Counted from the stretch's first letter, positions 52,386-61,734 are shown. The stretch is 64,000 nucleotides of DNA from Anaerotignum sp. MSJ-24 (GCF_018918145.1 NZ_JAHLPX010000003.1:1-64000), one strand, 5' to 3'. The notes: a model not told the origin generated them from the letters alone. Numbers and translations: made by a program.

Positions 52386-52407
52386 ATACTTTCAAAAAGG
52401 ATAGTAT
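52386..52407. promoter_or_regulatory. Candidate HxlR operator
   Basis: Inverted repeat ATACT-N12-AGTAT directly upstream of the HxlR gene start, in the divergent spacer. A second, longer-range repeat TTCTTGATA/TATCAAGAA spans 52424-52487. Either could be the regulator site; neither is proven. Confidence 0.45.
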
Positions 52408-52524
52408 ATTTCAAAAAAGTACATTCTTGATAATTTGATAATTTAATATAAAATAATATTATCACCAATTATAATTTTTATCAAGAAAATGAGGTTAGAA
52501 AGAAAAGAAGGGAGAGTCAGGAAA

Positions 52525-54459
52525 ATGAGTTATGAAAAGCTTTTTGAAAAAGGTAAAATCGGTAAAATAACAATCAAAAACAGATGTGCTATGATGCCTA
52601 TGGGTACTGTATACGCCGACAAGGACGGCATAGCAACAGACAGACTTATTTCTTATTACGAGGCAAGAGCAAAGGGCGGAATAGGACTTATCATAAACGA
52701 ATATACAGGCGTTGACGATATAGACAGTATTCCTACAATAGGAAATCTTCGTGCCGCAAGAGATTATCACATTCCCGGTCTTGAAAGACTTACGGATGCG
52801 GTACATAAATATGACTGTAAAATATTTGCACAGATCCACCACGGCGGAATGACATCAAAGCCGGCACTTACAGGCAGACAGTCGCTTTCACCCAGCGGTG
52901 TTCCTGCGGCTCCCGGTGCGGCAGTTCCCAAGGAAATGACAGTTGAAGAAATAAAATCCGTTCAGCAGAAATTTATTGATGCGGCAGTAAGATGCCAGAA
53001 GGCAGGCTATGACGGAGTTGAGCTCCACGGAGCACATTCATATCTTATTGCACAGTTCTTCAGCAAATATTACAACAAACGTACAGACGAATACGGCGGA
53101 AGTGCCGAAAACAGAGCACGTTTTGCATTAGAGATAATCGACGGCATAAGAAAGGTTGTAAGACCTGAATTTGTTGTAGGCATAAGAATCTGCGGTGACG
53201 AAATGGTAGAAGGCCAGATGACACTTGAGGACAACATGGAAATCGCAAAAATACTTGAAAGCAAAATTGACTATATCAATATTTCCAACGGCTGTGCTCA
53301 GAACGGCGATGCAAACTGCGATCCTTATTCATTTGTTCCAGGTTGGAAAAAGCACATTGCAAAGACATTCAAGGAAAATATGTCGGTTCCCGTTATTGCA
53401 ACAAATACTATCAAAAATCCCGACTGGGCAGAAGAGCTTCTTGAGGAAGGCGTATGCGATTTTGTCGGACTCGGACGTTCTCAGTTTGCAGATCCCGATT
53501 TCGTAAGAAAGACAAGAGAAGGCCGCCCCGAAGAAATCGTTAAATGTATCGGCTGTATGTACTGTCGTGAAAGACTTATGGCAGATATGCCTATCGAGTG
53601 TTCACTTAACCCTATGCTTGGCGTTGAATATATCTATAAAAATATCGAAAAGAACGGCAAGAGAAAATCGGTTGTTGTTATCGGCGGAGGCCCCGGCGGT
53701 ATGGAAGCGGCTATGATGCTTGCTAAGAATAACTATAATGTAACACTTATCGAAAAATCCGATAAGCTCGGCGGTACATTAAATGTTGCCGACAAAGCAA
53801 AGGGCAAGCAGGTTATTACCGAATATGTAAAGACAATGGAAATCCTTGTGAAAAAAGCCGGCGTAAATGTTGTGCTTAACACAGAGGCTACTCCCGAAAA
53901 TATCCATAAATACAATCCTGTCGGAGTATTTATTGCCTGCGGTGCAAAACCGGTTGTTCCTCCTATAAAGGGCATTGACGGAGCAAATGTATATCTTCCC
54001 GAAGATGTGCTTCTCAATAAGGTTAAGCTTACAGGAAAAACAGTTGTTGTCGGAACAGGACTTACAGGTCTTGAGGTTCTTGAAAAGCTTGGCGATGAAG
54101 GTTCAGAGCTTGCGGCAGTTGAAATGCTTGCCGACATCGGCCCCGGTGTATTTCCGCCTATCAGAAAATACATTGTTGCTGACATAATGTCTCATAAACC
54201 CGAAACATACACAGCTCATAAGCTTATCGAAATTAAGGATAAGGTTGTTGTTGTTGAAAGCCTTGCTGACGGTGCGGTTAAGGAAATACCTTGTGACAAT
54301 GTTGTTGTTTCTCTCGGAGTTGCACCCGTCAAGGGACTTGTTGAGGAATACGAAAAAGAATTTGCAAACGTAGTTGTTATAGGCGACGCAAATAAGGGAG
54401 GAAGAATCCACAATGCAACAAAGGACGGATTTACTAAGGCTTACGCATTTGATATGTAA
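52525..54459 (+). CDS. NADH:flavin oxidoreductase/2-enoate reductase, Fe-S flavoprotein
   Basis: A 644-residue multidomain redox enzyme. Residues 1 to ~335 form an Old Yellow Enzyme FMN barrel (HHGGMTSK, GVELHGAHSYLIAQFFS, GGSAENRARFALE). A 4Fe-4S site follows (CIGCMYCRERL and a fourth Cys in IECSLNP). From ~375 there is an FAD/NAD-binding domain (VVVIGGGPGGMEAAMMLAKN, VVGTGLTGLEV). This layout matches enoate reductases and bile-acid-type dienoyl-CoA reductases, which reduce activated double bonds. I started it at ATG 52525; an ATG at 52489 lacks a ribosome site. Likely under the divergent HxlR regulator. Confidence 0.92.
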   Translation: MSYEKLFEKGKIGKITIKNRCAMMPMGTVYADKDGIATDRLISYYEARAKGGIGLIINEYTGVDDIDSIPTIGNLRAARDYHIPGLERLTDAVHKYDCKIFAQIHHGGMTSKPALTGRQSLSPSGVPAAPGAAVPKEMTVEEIKSVQQKFIDAAVRCQKAGYDGVELHGAHSYLIAQFFSKYYNKRTDEYGGSAENRARFALEIIDGIRKVVRPEFVVGIRICGDEMVEGQMTLEDNMEIAKILESKIDYINISNGCAQNGDANCDPYSFVPGWKKHIAKTFKENMSVPVIATNTIKNPDWAEELLEEGVCDFVGLGRSQFADPDFVRKTREGRPEEIVKCIGCMYCRERLMADMPIECSLNPMLGVEYIYKNIEKNGKRKSVVVIGGGPGGMEAAMMLAKNNYNVTLIEKSDKLGGTLNVADKAKGKQVITEYVKTMEILVKKAGVNVVLNTEATPENIHKYNPVGVFIACGAKPVVPPIKGIDGANVYLPEDVLLNKVKLTGKTVVVGTGLTGLEVLEKLGDEGSELAAVEMLADIGPGVFPPIRKYIVADIMSHKPETYTAHKLIEIKDKVVVVESLADGAVKEIPCDNVVVSLGVAPVKGLVEEYEKEFANVVVIGDANKGGRIHNATKDGFTKAYAFDM

Positions 54460-54479
54460 TTGAATAATAAAAAATCTTG

Positions 54480-54503
54480 GGGCGGCGTTTGCCGCCCTTT
54501 TGG
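54480..54503 (+). terminator. Terminator after the enoate reductase
   Basis: GC-rich stem GGGCGGC/GCCGCCC with loop GTTT followed by TTTTGG. Confidence 0.88.
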
Positions 54504-54619
54504 CTTTAAAATAGGTAAATTGGTCAGAAATAATATTTTATTTTTTTAATAATTGACGATTAATATTCAGAATCATAACCATTTACTATTGGCTATGATT
54601 AATTTTTGTTTCGTATGTA

Positions 54620-54648
54620 TTGACATATACTCTATGGGGGTATATAAT
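54620..54648 (+). promoter_or_regulatory. csoR promoter with metal-type operator in the spacer
   Basis: Perfect consensus TTGACA, 17 bases, TATAAT. The spacer reads TATACTCTATGGGGGTATA, a G-tract palindrome of the CsoR operator kind and similar to the sites at 49987 and 50387. Confidence 0.85.
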
Positions 54649-54655
54649 CCAAAAT

Positions 54656-54672
54656 ATACTCGGAGGGAGTAT
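54656..54672 (+). promoter_or_regulatory. Second inverted repeat near the csoR transcript start
   Basis: ATACTC-GGAGG-GAGTAT, perfect six-base arms just after the -10 box. It could be a second operator copy or a hairpin covering part of the leader. Confidence 0.5.
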
Positions 54673-54686
54673 TAAGGAGGAATGGT

Positions 54687-55001
54687 ATGGAAGAAAAAGA
54701 GTGCTGTATGTGTTGCAAGGAAGAAAAGAAAACAATGCGTACAGATGCACAGAAAAAAGCTTTGCTTAACCGCCTTAAGCGAATTGAAGGGCAGATAAGA
54801 GGCCTTCAATCTATGATTGAATATGATGCTTATTGCAACGACATTCTTCAGCAGTCGTCAGCGGCCAATGCGGCAATAAACGCCTTTAACAGAGAGCTTA
54901 TTTCCTATCATATAAAGGGCTGTGTAACAAGAGATATTAAAAACGGCAATGAGGAAATTGTTGATGAGCTTGTGGATACGCTTCGTAAGCTTATGAAATA
55001 A
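54687..55001 (+). CDS. csoR: CsoR/RcnR-family metal-sensing repressor
   Basis: A 104-residue four-helix DNA-binding repressor. An N-terminal Cys-rich tag (CCMCC) precedes the fold AQKKALLNRLKRIEGQIRGLQSMI. The metal site Cys-His-Cys is present: Cys in AYCNDILQQ, His and Cys in YHIKGC, which indicates copper sensing, though persulfide-sensing relatives exist. AAGGAGG precedes the ATG. It is encoded with a CopZ-like chaperone and has a CsoR-type operator on its promoter. Confidence 0.88.
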   Translation: MEEKECCMCCKEEKKTMRTDAQKKALLNRLKRIEGQIRGLQSMIEYDAYCNDILQQSSAANAAINAFNRELISYHIKGCVTRDIKNGNEEIVDELVDTLRKLMK

Positions 55002-55024
55002 TTCTATGAAAAGAGGTAATTTTT

Positions 55025-55279
55025 ATGATTAAGACAACTTTGGAAATCGACGGAATGATGTGCGGTATGTGCGAAAGCCATGTTAATGACGCTGTAAGAA
55101 AATTTGCTGATGTAAAAAAGGTATCATCATCGCACAGCAAAGGAACAACGGAAATAATTACGGAAGAGCCGCTTGATGAGGAAGGACTCAAAAAAGCAAT
55201 TGACGATACAGGTTACAGAGTACTTTCAATAAAGACAGAACCCTATAAGAAAAAAGGATTTTCACTTTTCGGAAGATAA
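55025..55279 (+). CDS. Heavy-metal-associated (CopZ-like) metallochaperone
   Basis: An 84-residue ferredoxin-like HMA-domain protein. The metal-binding motif MxCxxC appears as GMMCGMCESHV (residues ~10-20), followed by the DDTGYRVL segment. It binds Cu(I) in family members and delivers it to a P-type ATPase. A C-terminal extension of ~15 basic and hydrophobic residues (KKKGFSLFGR) is extra. No ATPase gene follows, so the partner lies elsewhere or is the decayed one at 50424. Confidence 0.88.
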   Translation: MIKTTLEIDGMMCGMCESHVNDAVRKFADVKKVSSSHSKGTTEIITEEPLDEEGLKKAIDDTGYRVLSIKTEPYKKKGFSLFGR

Positions 55280-55299
55280 AAATTAACATAAAATAAATT

Positions 55300-55344
55300 A
55301 AGTCCACAGTCATTGATAAAAAATATCAACTACTGTGGACTTTT
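55300..55344. terminator. Bidirectional terminator after the csoR pair and the MATE gene
   Basis: Arms AAGTCCACAGT/ACTGTGGACTT with inner TTGATA/TATCAA and T-runs on both strands. Confidence 0.88.
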
Positions 55345-55346
55345 GA

Positions 55347-56735
55347 TTATAATAAATCGCTTTTTCTCCATGAATTAAATTCAGATTTTATAAGAAGTAT
55401 ACTTACAATAAAAACCAATATATCAGCTATAGGAACAGCCAACAATGCACCGTAAAGCCCGAAACGTGAAGATAAAATCAATGATAACGGAATTAAAAAC
55501 AATGCCTGTCGTGACAGAGGGATAAGAAGCGCACGTTTTGGCTTGCCTATCCCTTGGAAAAATGAGGCCGTTGTCATATTTATTCCGTATAAAAAGAAAG
55601 CGCCCATATAAATTCTGAAGAAATGCTCTGCACAATCCAGATAAATTAAATCATCCGATACAAATAAGCTCCCTATAAATTTAGGGAATACTATAAATAT
55701 AATAAACCATACTGTGGATATTGTTAATGCTGTTTTTGCGGCGAGCTTATAGCAGTCGTGTACACGCTTATAATTTTTTGCACCGTAGTTAAAGCCGTTT
55801 ATAGGCTGTATCGCAGAAGATACTCCGACAAACATAGAATGTGAAATCTGATATACTTTAACTATCATTCCATATACAGAAAGAGCGGTGTCGCTACCGT
55901 AAATTGAAGCCGAACCGTATTTACGCATGAGATTATTCATTATGATTTGTACAAATGCTGTAAGTGACTGGGTGAGCAGGCTCGGAAATCCGAGGGATAA
56001 TATCTTTTTTGTCAGCTTCGGTGTAGGTAACAAATCCTGCTTATTTATTGTAACGGTGTTCATATTTCTTAAATAAAGCAGACACATTAAACCGGAAACA
56101 ACTTCACCGATAACGGTAGCAATAGCCGCACCTGCTACACCTAATTTAAAATTAAATATGAATATAGGATCAAGAATAAGGTTTATAACCGCACCTATTA
56201 TCATACATTTCATTGTATATTTTGGTGAACCGTCGGCACGAATGATTGCGGTAAAGGCCGGACACATAAGCTGGAAGGGTATACCGAAAGCAATTATATT
56301 AAGATAAGAAAGAGATTGTTCGTAGGCTGTTGCTGTCGAGCCGAACAGTATAACTATTTTCGATGCAAATATTTTGCATAACAGTAAGATTAATAAACCG
56401 CTTAATATGATAAGCGTAACAGAATGGCTGACAGTTTTGTCGGCTTCTTCTTTGTTTCCTGCGCCGTGGCATAAGCTCATGTTTGCGGCACAGCCGTCAC
56501 CGAGAAGAAGTGCAATGGCATTTACAAGAATAACCAAAGGAAATGCCACATTTGTTGCCGCCATTCCGGTTACACCTACACCCTGACCGACAAAAATCTG
56601 ATCAACGATATTATAAAGATAGTTTACCATGAGAGTAATTGTTGTCGGTATTGAGTATTTAAGCAGCAGTGACTTTAGCGGTGCAGATGCCAGCGGGTTA
56701 TTTTGTTCATTATTTGTCTGATTTGATTCTTTCAT
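55347..56735 (-). CDS. MATE-family multidrug/metabolite exporter
   Basis: A 462-residue membrane antiporter with about 12 hydrophobic segments and the two-fold MATE pattern. It shows SIPTTITLMVNYLYNIVDQIFVG at the first helix and NGFNYGAKNYKRV near residue 320, as in MepA/DinF-like proteins. AAAGGAGG precedes the ATG. Its leader carries an FMN-riboswitch-like RNA and a terminator, so it may export a flavin or a flavin-like compound. Cation coupling (Na+ or H+) is not readable. Confidence 0.92.
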   Translation of the reverse strand: MKESNQTNNEQNNPLASAPLKSLLLKYSIPTTITLMVNYLYNIVDQIFVGQGVGVTGMAATNVAFPLVILVNAIALLLGDGCAANMSLCHGAGNKEEADKTVSHSVTLIILSGLLILLLCKIFASKIVILFGSTATAYEQSLSYLNIIAFGIPFQLMCPAFTAIIRADGSPKYTMKCMIIGAVINLILDPIFIFNFKLGVAGAAIATVIGEVVSGLMCLLYLRNMNTVTINKQDLLPTPKLTKKILSLGFPSLLTQSLTAFVQIIMNNLMRKYGSASIYGSDTALSVYGMIVKVYQISHSMFVGVSSAIQPINGFNYGAKNYKRVHDCYKLAAKTALTISTVWFIIFIVFPKFIGSLFVSDDLIYLDCAEHFFRIYMGAFFLYGINMTTASFFQGIGKPKRALLIPLSRQALFLIPLSLILSSRFGLYGALLAVPIADILVFIVSILLIKSEFNSWRKSDLL

Positions 56736-56782
56736 GAAAATTACCTCCTTTTTTAATTGGTTTCCGAATATTTGTGCAAAAC

Positions 56783-56833
56783 AAAAACGCAGTCATAAAT
56801 CTTAATATGCAAGATTGAATGCTGACTGCGTTT
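56783..56833 (-). terminator. Terminator of the riboswitch before the MATE gene
   Basis: On the minus strand, AAACGCAGTCA pairs with TGACTGCGTTT around an inner AATCTT/AAGATT helix, then TTTTTGTTTTG. It lies between aptamer and MATE start codon, as an expression platform. Confidence 0.88.
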
Positions 56834-56875
56834 AAATAATTCAGAAATATAAAGGAGCTTTCAGCCTTGCAAAGC

Positions 56876-56982
56876 TTTCTTCTCCCATCCAGACAAAACT
56901 GTTGGCTCCGTGCTTGCAACGGATTAGCTTAACGCTCGCAGGCTGTTACTGCCAGTAGAGATAATTCTCATTTCCGAAGAAA
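56876..56982 (-). promoter_or_regulatory. FMN-class riboswitch, divergent variant
   Basis: On the minus strand, P1 TTTCTTC/GAAGAAA closes a 107-base element. It keeps FMN-aptamer landmarks in order: a GCCTGCGAG block, ACGGAGCCAACAG and GTCTGGATGGGAGAAGAA. It differs at conserved places: the usual GGGGCAGGGTGAAATTCCC is GGAAATGAGAATTATCTC, ACCGGCGGT is ACTGGCAGT, and TTTTGTC replaces the A-rich junction. Rare FMN-class variants with changed ligand preference are known in Clostridia; the ligand here is unknown. It sits before a MATE exporter. Confidence 0.78.
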
Positions 56983-57004
56983 AACAATATTTAATTATAT
57001 TTTG

Positions 57005-57032
57005 ATTATAGCAGTTTGGACAAAATTGTCAA
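57005..57032 (-). promoter_or_regulatory. Promoter of the MATE riboswitch transcript
   Basis: On the minus strand, perfect TTGACA and TATAAT with a 16-base spacer. It ends only five bases from the stop codon of the preceding ABC gene, which lacks a terminator of its own. Confidence 0.82.
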
Positions 57033-57037
57033 TGTCT

Positions 57038-58801
57038 TTATAATGAGAACTGGCTGTTATAAAGCTTTGCATAAAAGCCGTTTTTGGCAAGCAGCTCTTC
57101 GTGGTTGCCCTGTTCTATAATGTGTCCGTCCTTCATAACCAGAATGACATCTGCGTCCTGTATTGTGGAAAGTCGGTGAGCTATTATAAAGCTTGTTCTG
57201 CCCTTCATCATTGTTGAAAAGGCATGCTGTATTTTTAACTCTGTTCGTGTATCTATTGATGAGGTTGCTTCATCAAGTATGAGCATTGGAGGCAGACAAA
57301 GCATAACTCTTGTAATACACAAAAGCTGTTTCTGTCCCTGTGAAAGATTTCCGCCGTCCTCGGTTATAAATGTGTCGTAACCGTCCGAAAGTCTTCTTAT
57401 AAAGCTGTCGGCGTGTGATGCCTTTGCGGCGGCAATAACTTCTTCGTCGGTAGCGTCCGGCTTGCCCATTACTATGTTTTCACGTATTGTTCCTGTTTTG
57501 AGCCAGGTGTCCTGCAAAACCATACCGTAGTTTGAACGCAGGCTTTTTCTTGTTATGTCACGTATATCTGTTCCGCTGACCTTTATGCTTCCGTCGTCGA
57601 CATCGTAGAATCGCATAAGCAGATTTATTAATGTAGTTTTTCCGCAGCCGGTAGGACCTACAATGGCTACTCGCTGACCGGATTTTACATTGAGGTTGAG
57701 ATTTTCGATTAATTTTCTGTCCGAAACATAGCTGAAAGCGACGTTTTCAAGTGAAAGTGTTCCGTCTGCCTCATCAAGCACTCTTGCATTTTCCTTGTCG
57801 GGAGTCTGCGGTTCTTCTTCAATAAGCTCAAATATTCTTGCGGCACAGGCGAGAGCATTTTGTAACTCCGTAACAACGCCGGATATTTCGTTAAATGGCT
57901 TTGTATACTGGTTTGCATAGCTCAAAAAGCATGAAAGCTGACCAACCGAAAGTCTTCCGCCGATTACCGATAATGCTCCGACAATACCTACGCTTGTGTA
58001 TACAAGGCTGTTTACAAATCGGGTTGACGGATTGACGAGAGATGAAAAGAATGTTGCGTTGAGCGATACCTTTTCAAGGCGGTTGTTTATTTCATCGAAT
58101 TTATCCAATGTATTTTTCTGCTGACTGAATGCCTGAACAACATTCTGGTTGTTTATCATTTCATCGATAAGAGCTGTTTCTTCGCCTCTTGTTTCGGACT
58201 GGAGCTTGAAATAGCGATAGGTTTTCTTTGCGATAAATGCCGCAACAAACAGCGAAACAGGTGTAACGAGAAGTACAACAAATGTTATTGTTACGTTTTC
58301 GCGGAACATAAATATAAGTGTTCCGAGTATTGTAAGTACGCCGGTAAAAAGCTGTGTAAAGCCCATAAGAAGTCCGTCCGCAAACTGGTCAACATCGGCT
58401 ATTACTCGGCTGACTATGTCACCGTAGGAATGGTCATCAATATATCTTAAAGGAAGAATTTCTATCTTTTTGAAGGCTTCATCACGAATATCCTTTGTTA
58501 CGTTATAGGTTATGTGGTTGTTGCATACGTTCATTATCCACTGGCAAACGGCGGTAATAATGGCGATAACGGCCAATTTTTTTAATATCGGGATTATTGC
58601 ATTGAAATCTACTTTACCCGGCTCAAGAATATAATCTATTGCATCTCCGGTAAGAAGCGGAAAATACAATGTAAGTGCAACGGTTGCCGCCGCCATAACA
58701 AGCGAACATATAACAAGAAAGCTGTAAGGCTTAATTCTTTTGAGAACTTTTTTTAATGTTGTTTTCTGGTTTGATTTTTTATTTTCGTTGTTTTTACTCA
58801 T
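57038..58801 (-). CDS. Heterodimeric ABC exporter, canonical-site subunit
   Basis: A 587-residue half-transporter: an N-terminal membrane domain with six hydrophobic segments (~1-310) and a C-terminal ATPase. It has Walker A GPTGCGKTT, signature LSQGQKQLL (Gln in place of Gly), Walker B MLILDEATSS with the catalytic Glu, and the switch His in IIAHRLS. Together with the gene upstream it makes a BmrCD/TmrAB-like heterodimer exporting drugs, lipids or peptides. The two genes are two bases apart. Confidence 0.92.
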   Translation of the reverse strand: MSKNNENKKSNQKTTLKKVLKRIKPYSFLVICSLVMAAATVALTLYFPLLTGDAIDYILEPGKVDFNAIIPILKKLAVIAIITAVCQWIMNVCNNHITYNVTKDIRDEAFKKIEILPLRYIDDHSYGDIVSRVIADVDQFADGLLMGFTQLFTGVLTILGTLIFMFRENVTITFVVLLVTPVSLFVAAFIAKKTYRYFKLQSETRGEETALIDEMINNQNVVQAFSQQKNTLDKFDEINNRLEKVSLNATFFSSLVNPSTRFVNSLVYTSVGIVGALSVIGGRLSVGQLSCFLSYANQYTKPFNEISGVVTELQNALACAARIFELIEEEPQTPDKENARVLDEADGTLSLENVAFSYVSDRKLIENLNLNVKSGQRVAIVGPTGCGKTTLINLLMRFYDVDDGSIKVSGTDIRDITRKSLRSNYGMVLQDTWLKTGTIRENIVMGKPDATDEEVIAAAKASHADSFIRRLSDGYDTFITEDGGNLSQGQKQLLCITRVMLCLPPMLILDEATSSIDTRTELKIQHAFSTMMKGRTSFIIAHRLSTIQDADVILVMKDGHIIEQGNHEELLAKNGFYAKLYNSQFSL

Positions 58802-58803
58802 TC

Positions 58804-60540
58804 TTAAGCCTCCTTTCTTTCTTTAGGAAATTGTGAATAGTATATTTCCTGATATACAGGACAGTTTTCCAAAAGCTCAGTGTGTGTTCCAATGCCTGCC
58901 ATCTTTCCGTCATCAAGTACTATTATTTTGTCTGCATAAAGTATTGATGCGGCTCTCTGGGAAACGATAAATACCGTAGGCGAATTTTTCATATCTCGTA
59001 TTGCTTTTCTCAATGCGGCGTCTGTTGCATAGTCAAGAGCCGAGGCACTGTCGTCAAGTATTAGTATTTCCGGCTTTCTTACAAGTGCTCTTGCAATGGT
59101 AAGTCGTTGCTTCTGTCCACCGGAGAAATTCTTTCCGCCCTGTGCAACCTCTGCATCAAGACCGTTTTCCTTTCCCTGAACAACCTCTGCCGCCTGTGCG
59201 GTTTCGAGTGCCTCCATTAAATCGGCATCGCTTGCGTCCGGATTGCCCCATTTGAGGTTTTCTCTTATTGTGCCTTTGAAAAGCACAGCCTTCTGCATTA
59301 CAACACCTATTTTGTTTCTTAAATCATCGACCGCATAATCCTTTACGTCAATGCCATCTATTTTGAGCTGACCGCCCGTATAGTCGTAAAATCTCGGAAG
59401 CATATTTACAAGGGAGCTCTTTCCGGAGCCTGTACCGCCGATTATACCGATTGTTTCTCCACGCTTTACGTCAAAAGTAATATCTGTAAGTGAATCCTGT
59501 GAAGAATTTTTGTATTTAAGCGATACATGGTCGAAGGAAACAACTGTTTCGGGAAGCTTTTCGCCGACAACAGCAGGTTTTTCCGGTTCAATAAGACTGC
59601 TGTTTATTTCAAATACGCTTTCGACTCTGTTTCCGCAGGCAATAGCTTTGTTAATAAGAACAATAAGGTTTGCAAGCTTAACAAGCTCAACAAGTATCTG
59701 TGACATATAGTTGACAAGAGCAACAACATTACCCTGTGATATGTTTCCGATGTTTACCTGTATGGCACCTGTCCATATGAGAGCAACGATAGCTATATTT
59801 ATTATTGTGTAGGTAATAGGATTCATTAATGCGGAAATTTTTCCTACATATATTTGGAGCTTTGAAAGAGAATTGTTGCTGTTTTCGAACTGCTCAATTT
59901 CGTTATCCTCTTTGTGGAAGGCTCTTATAACTCTTGAGCCTGTAAGGTTTTCGTGAGTTATGCGGAGAACATCGTCAAGATTGGACTGTACGTTTTTGTA
60001 AAGCGGAATGCTCATATACATTATTCCGAATACGACCAGCGAAAGCAGAGGTATTGCTATAACGAATATCATTGCGGCCTTTATGCTTATTGTGAAAGCC
60101 ATTATCATTGAGCCGAACACAACGAAGGGAGAACGGAGAAAAAGTCTTAAGGTCATATTAACGCCGTTTTGCACCTGGTTTATGTCACTGGTCATTCGTG
60201 TGATAAGTGTTGATGTTCCGATTGCATCCATTTCCGAGAAGGAAAGCGACTGGATATGATCGAAAAGCGAATGACGTAGCTTTGTGGCAAAACCGCAGGC
60301 AGCCTTTGCGGCAAAATATTGTGCAGTTATGGAGCAGACAAGACCAATAATGCCGAGTGCGACAAGCACAAGACACATTTTGATTATATACGGCTTATCG
60401 GAATTTTTTATGCCGACATCAATTACTGCCGACATAACCAGAGGAACAAAAAGCTCGAATATTGCCTCCAGCATTTTGAAAAGCGGAGCAAGGACAGATT
60501 CTTTTTTGTAGTCCTTTAGGTAAATAAGTAGTTTTCTCAT
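58804..60540 (-). CDS. Heterodimeric ABC exporter, degenerate-site subunit
   Basis: A 578-residue half-transporter with a six-helix membrane domain and an ATPase. It has Walker A GGTGSGKSS and a normal signature FSGGQKQRL, but Walker B reads ILILDDSASALD, with Asp where the catalytic Glu should be, and the switch residue region is FIVSQRAAS instead of a His motif. That is the degenerate ATP site typical of heterodimers such as TM287/288. First gene of a two-gene operon, divergent from the LysR gene. Confidence 0.92.
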   Translation of the reverse strand: MRKLLIYLKDYKKESVLAPLFKMLEAIFELFVPLVMSAVIDVGIKNSDKPYIIKMCLVLVALGIIGLVCSITAQYFAAKAACGFATKLRHSLFDHIQSLSFSEMDAIGTSTLITRMTSDINQVQNGVNMTLRLFLRSPFVVFGSMIMAFTISIKAAMIFVIAIPLLSLVVFGIMYMSIPLYKNVQSNLDDVLRITHENLTGSRVIRAFHKEDNEIEQFENSNNSLSKLQIYVGKISALMNPITYTIINIAIVALIWTGAIQVNIGNISQGNVVALVNYMSQILVELVKLANLIVLINKAIACGNRVESVFEINSSLIEPEKPAVVGEKLPETVVSFDHVSLKYKNSSQDSLTDITFDVKRGETIGIIGGTGSGKSSLVNMLPRFYDYTGGQLKIDGIDVKDYAVDDLRNKIGVVMQKAVLFKGTIRENLKWGNPDASDADLMEALETAQAAEVVQGKENGLDAEVAQGGKNFSGGQKQRLTIARALVRKPEILILDDSASALDYATDAALRKAIRDMKNSPTVFIVSQRAASILYADKIIVLDDGKMAGIGTHTELLENCPVYQEIYYSQFPKERKEA

Positions 60541-60690
60541 GACAGTCCTTCCTTTGATGTAATAAATTTACGTACATAATAAGATTTTGTTGTAAAAACT
60601 TTATACATATACTATCATAAAACTAACTATATTAAAAATATTTATATAATATAATATCTATATGTTTTTCGTATACTTAGGAGGATATAT

Positions 60691-61563
60691 ATGGATTTAA
60701 AACAGCTTGAATATTTCACGGCAGTTGTCGAAGAAGGCAACATTTCTGCGGCGGCAAAGAAACTGCACATATCACAGCCGCCGTTGAGCAACCAGATACA
60801 TCTGCTTGAGGACGAGTTCAACTGCACTCTTTTCGAAAGAGGAGCAAGAAAAATACAGCTAACCGAGCCTGGAAGAATATTATATGACAGAGCCGTAACT
60901 CTTCTTGAAATGGCGGAGCTCTTGAAAAGAGAAATAAATGATTACAGCAACGGCAGCAGAGGAGTTTTGCGTTTCGGACTTATATCGTCTTTGAGTAGTG
61001 TTGTTGCCGGTGAATGGCTTTGCGATTTTAATAAAAAATATCCGGAAGTTAATTTTGAAATTTCCGAGGCAAACACGTACCAGATAATAGATATGCTTAG
61101 GGCAAATCTTTTGGAGCTTGCTGTTGTCAGAGCACCTTTTCCGTCCGAAGGTATAGAAATTTTGCGTATATCTAAAGAACCTATGCTTGCGGCAGGAAAC
61201 ATAAGCTTTATAGGTAATAAAAAAACTATAAGACTGAAAGAGCTTGAAAATAAACCTTTGCTTATATACAGAAGATGGGAAAAACAGATAAGAACGGCAT
61301 TTGCGGAGGAGGGAGCGGTTCCCAATATATTCTGTGTTGATGATGATGCAAGAACAACGGCAGTTATGGCAGATAAAGGAATGGGAATAGCCGTTTTTCC
61401 GGAATCGGCAAGTGAATATATCAATGCCGAAAATACGGTAAAAGCAAAAATAGAGTGTGATATGCTTTATTCGGAAGTGGATATTGTGGTTAGAAAAAAT
61501 ACTTACCGTTCACAGATAGCAAGGAATTTTATTGAATTTATAAAGGATAAATATAAAATTTGA
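60691..61563 (+). CDS. LysR-family transcriptional regulator
   Basis: A 290-residue regulator with a winged helix at residues 1-60 (QLEYFTAVVEEGNISAAAKKLHISQPPLSNQI) and a periplasmic-binding-like effector domain after residue ~90. GGAGG precedes the ATG. It is divergent from the ABC exporter genes, the usual LysR arrangement, so control of that operon is likely. The effector is unknown. Confidence 0.92.
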   Translation: MDLKQLEYFTAVVEEGNISAAAKKLHISQPPLSNQIHLLEDEFNCTLFERGARKIQLTEPGRILYDRAVTLLEMAELLKREINDYSNGSRGVLRFGLISSLSSVVAGEWLCDFNKKYPEVNFEISEANTYQIIDMLRANLLELAVVRAPFPSEGIEILRISKEPMLAAGNISFIGNKKTIRLKELENKPLLIYRRWEKQIRTAFAEEGAVPNIFCVDDDARTTAVMADKGMGIAVFPESASEYINAENTVKAKIECDMLYSEVDIVVRKNTYRSQIARNFIEFIKDKYKI

Positions 61564-61734
61564 TGATATTTATATATAATTTTTATATTGATGCCTTTAA
61601 AAGAAAATGAGTAATAATTGTTGTAAAAGTATTAAATAAATCAGCCCAAATAATAGGTTGATATTTGATATTACGACCGAAATTAACATTATTCGACAAA
61701 TAAAATACTTTAAATGATAATTGATGTTTTTATG
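61564..61734. other. AT-rich intergenic region after LysR
   Basis: About 170 bases with no ORF. A weak inverted repeat around 61642-61664 (ATCAGCCC to GGTTGAT) might serve as terminator; otherwise I see nothing. Confidence 0.35.
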
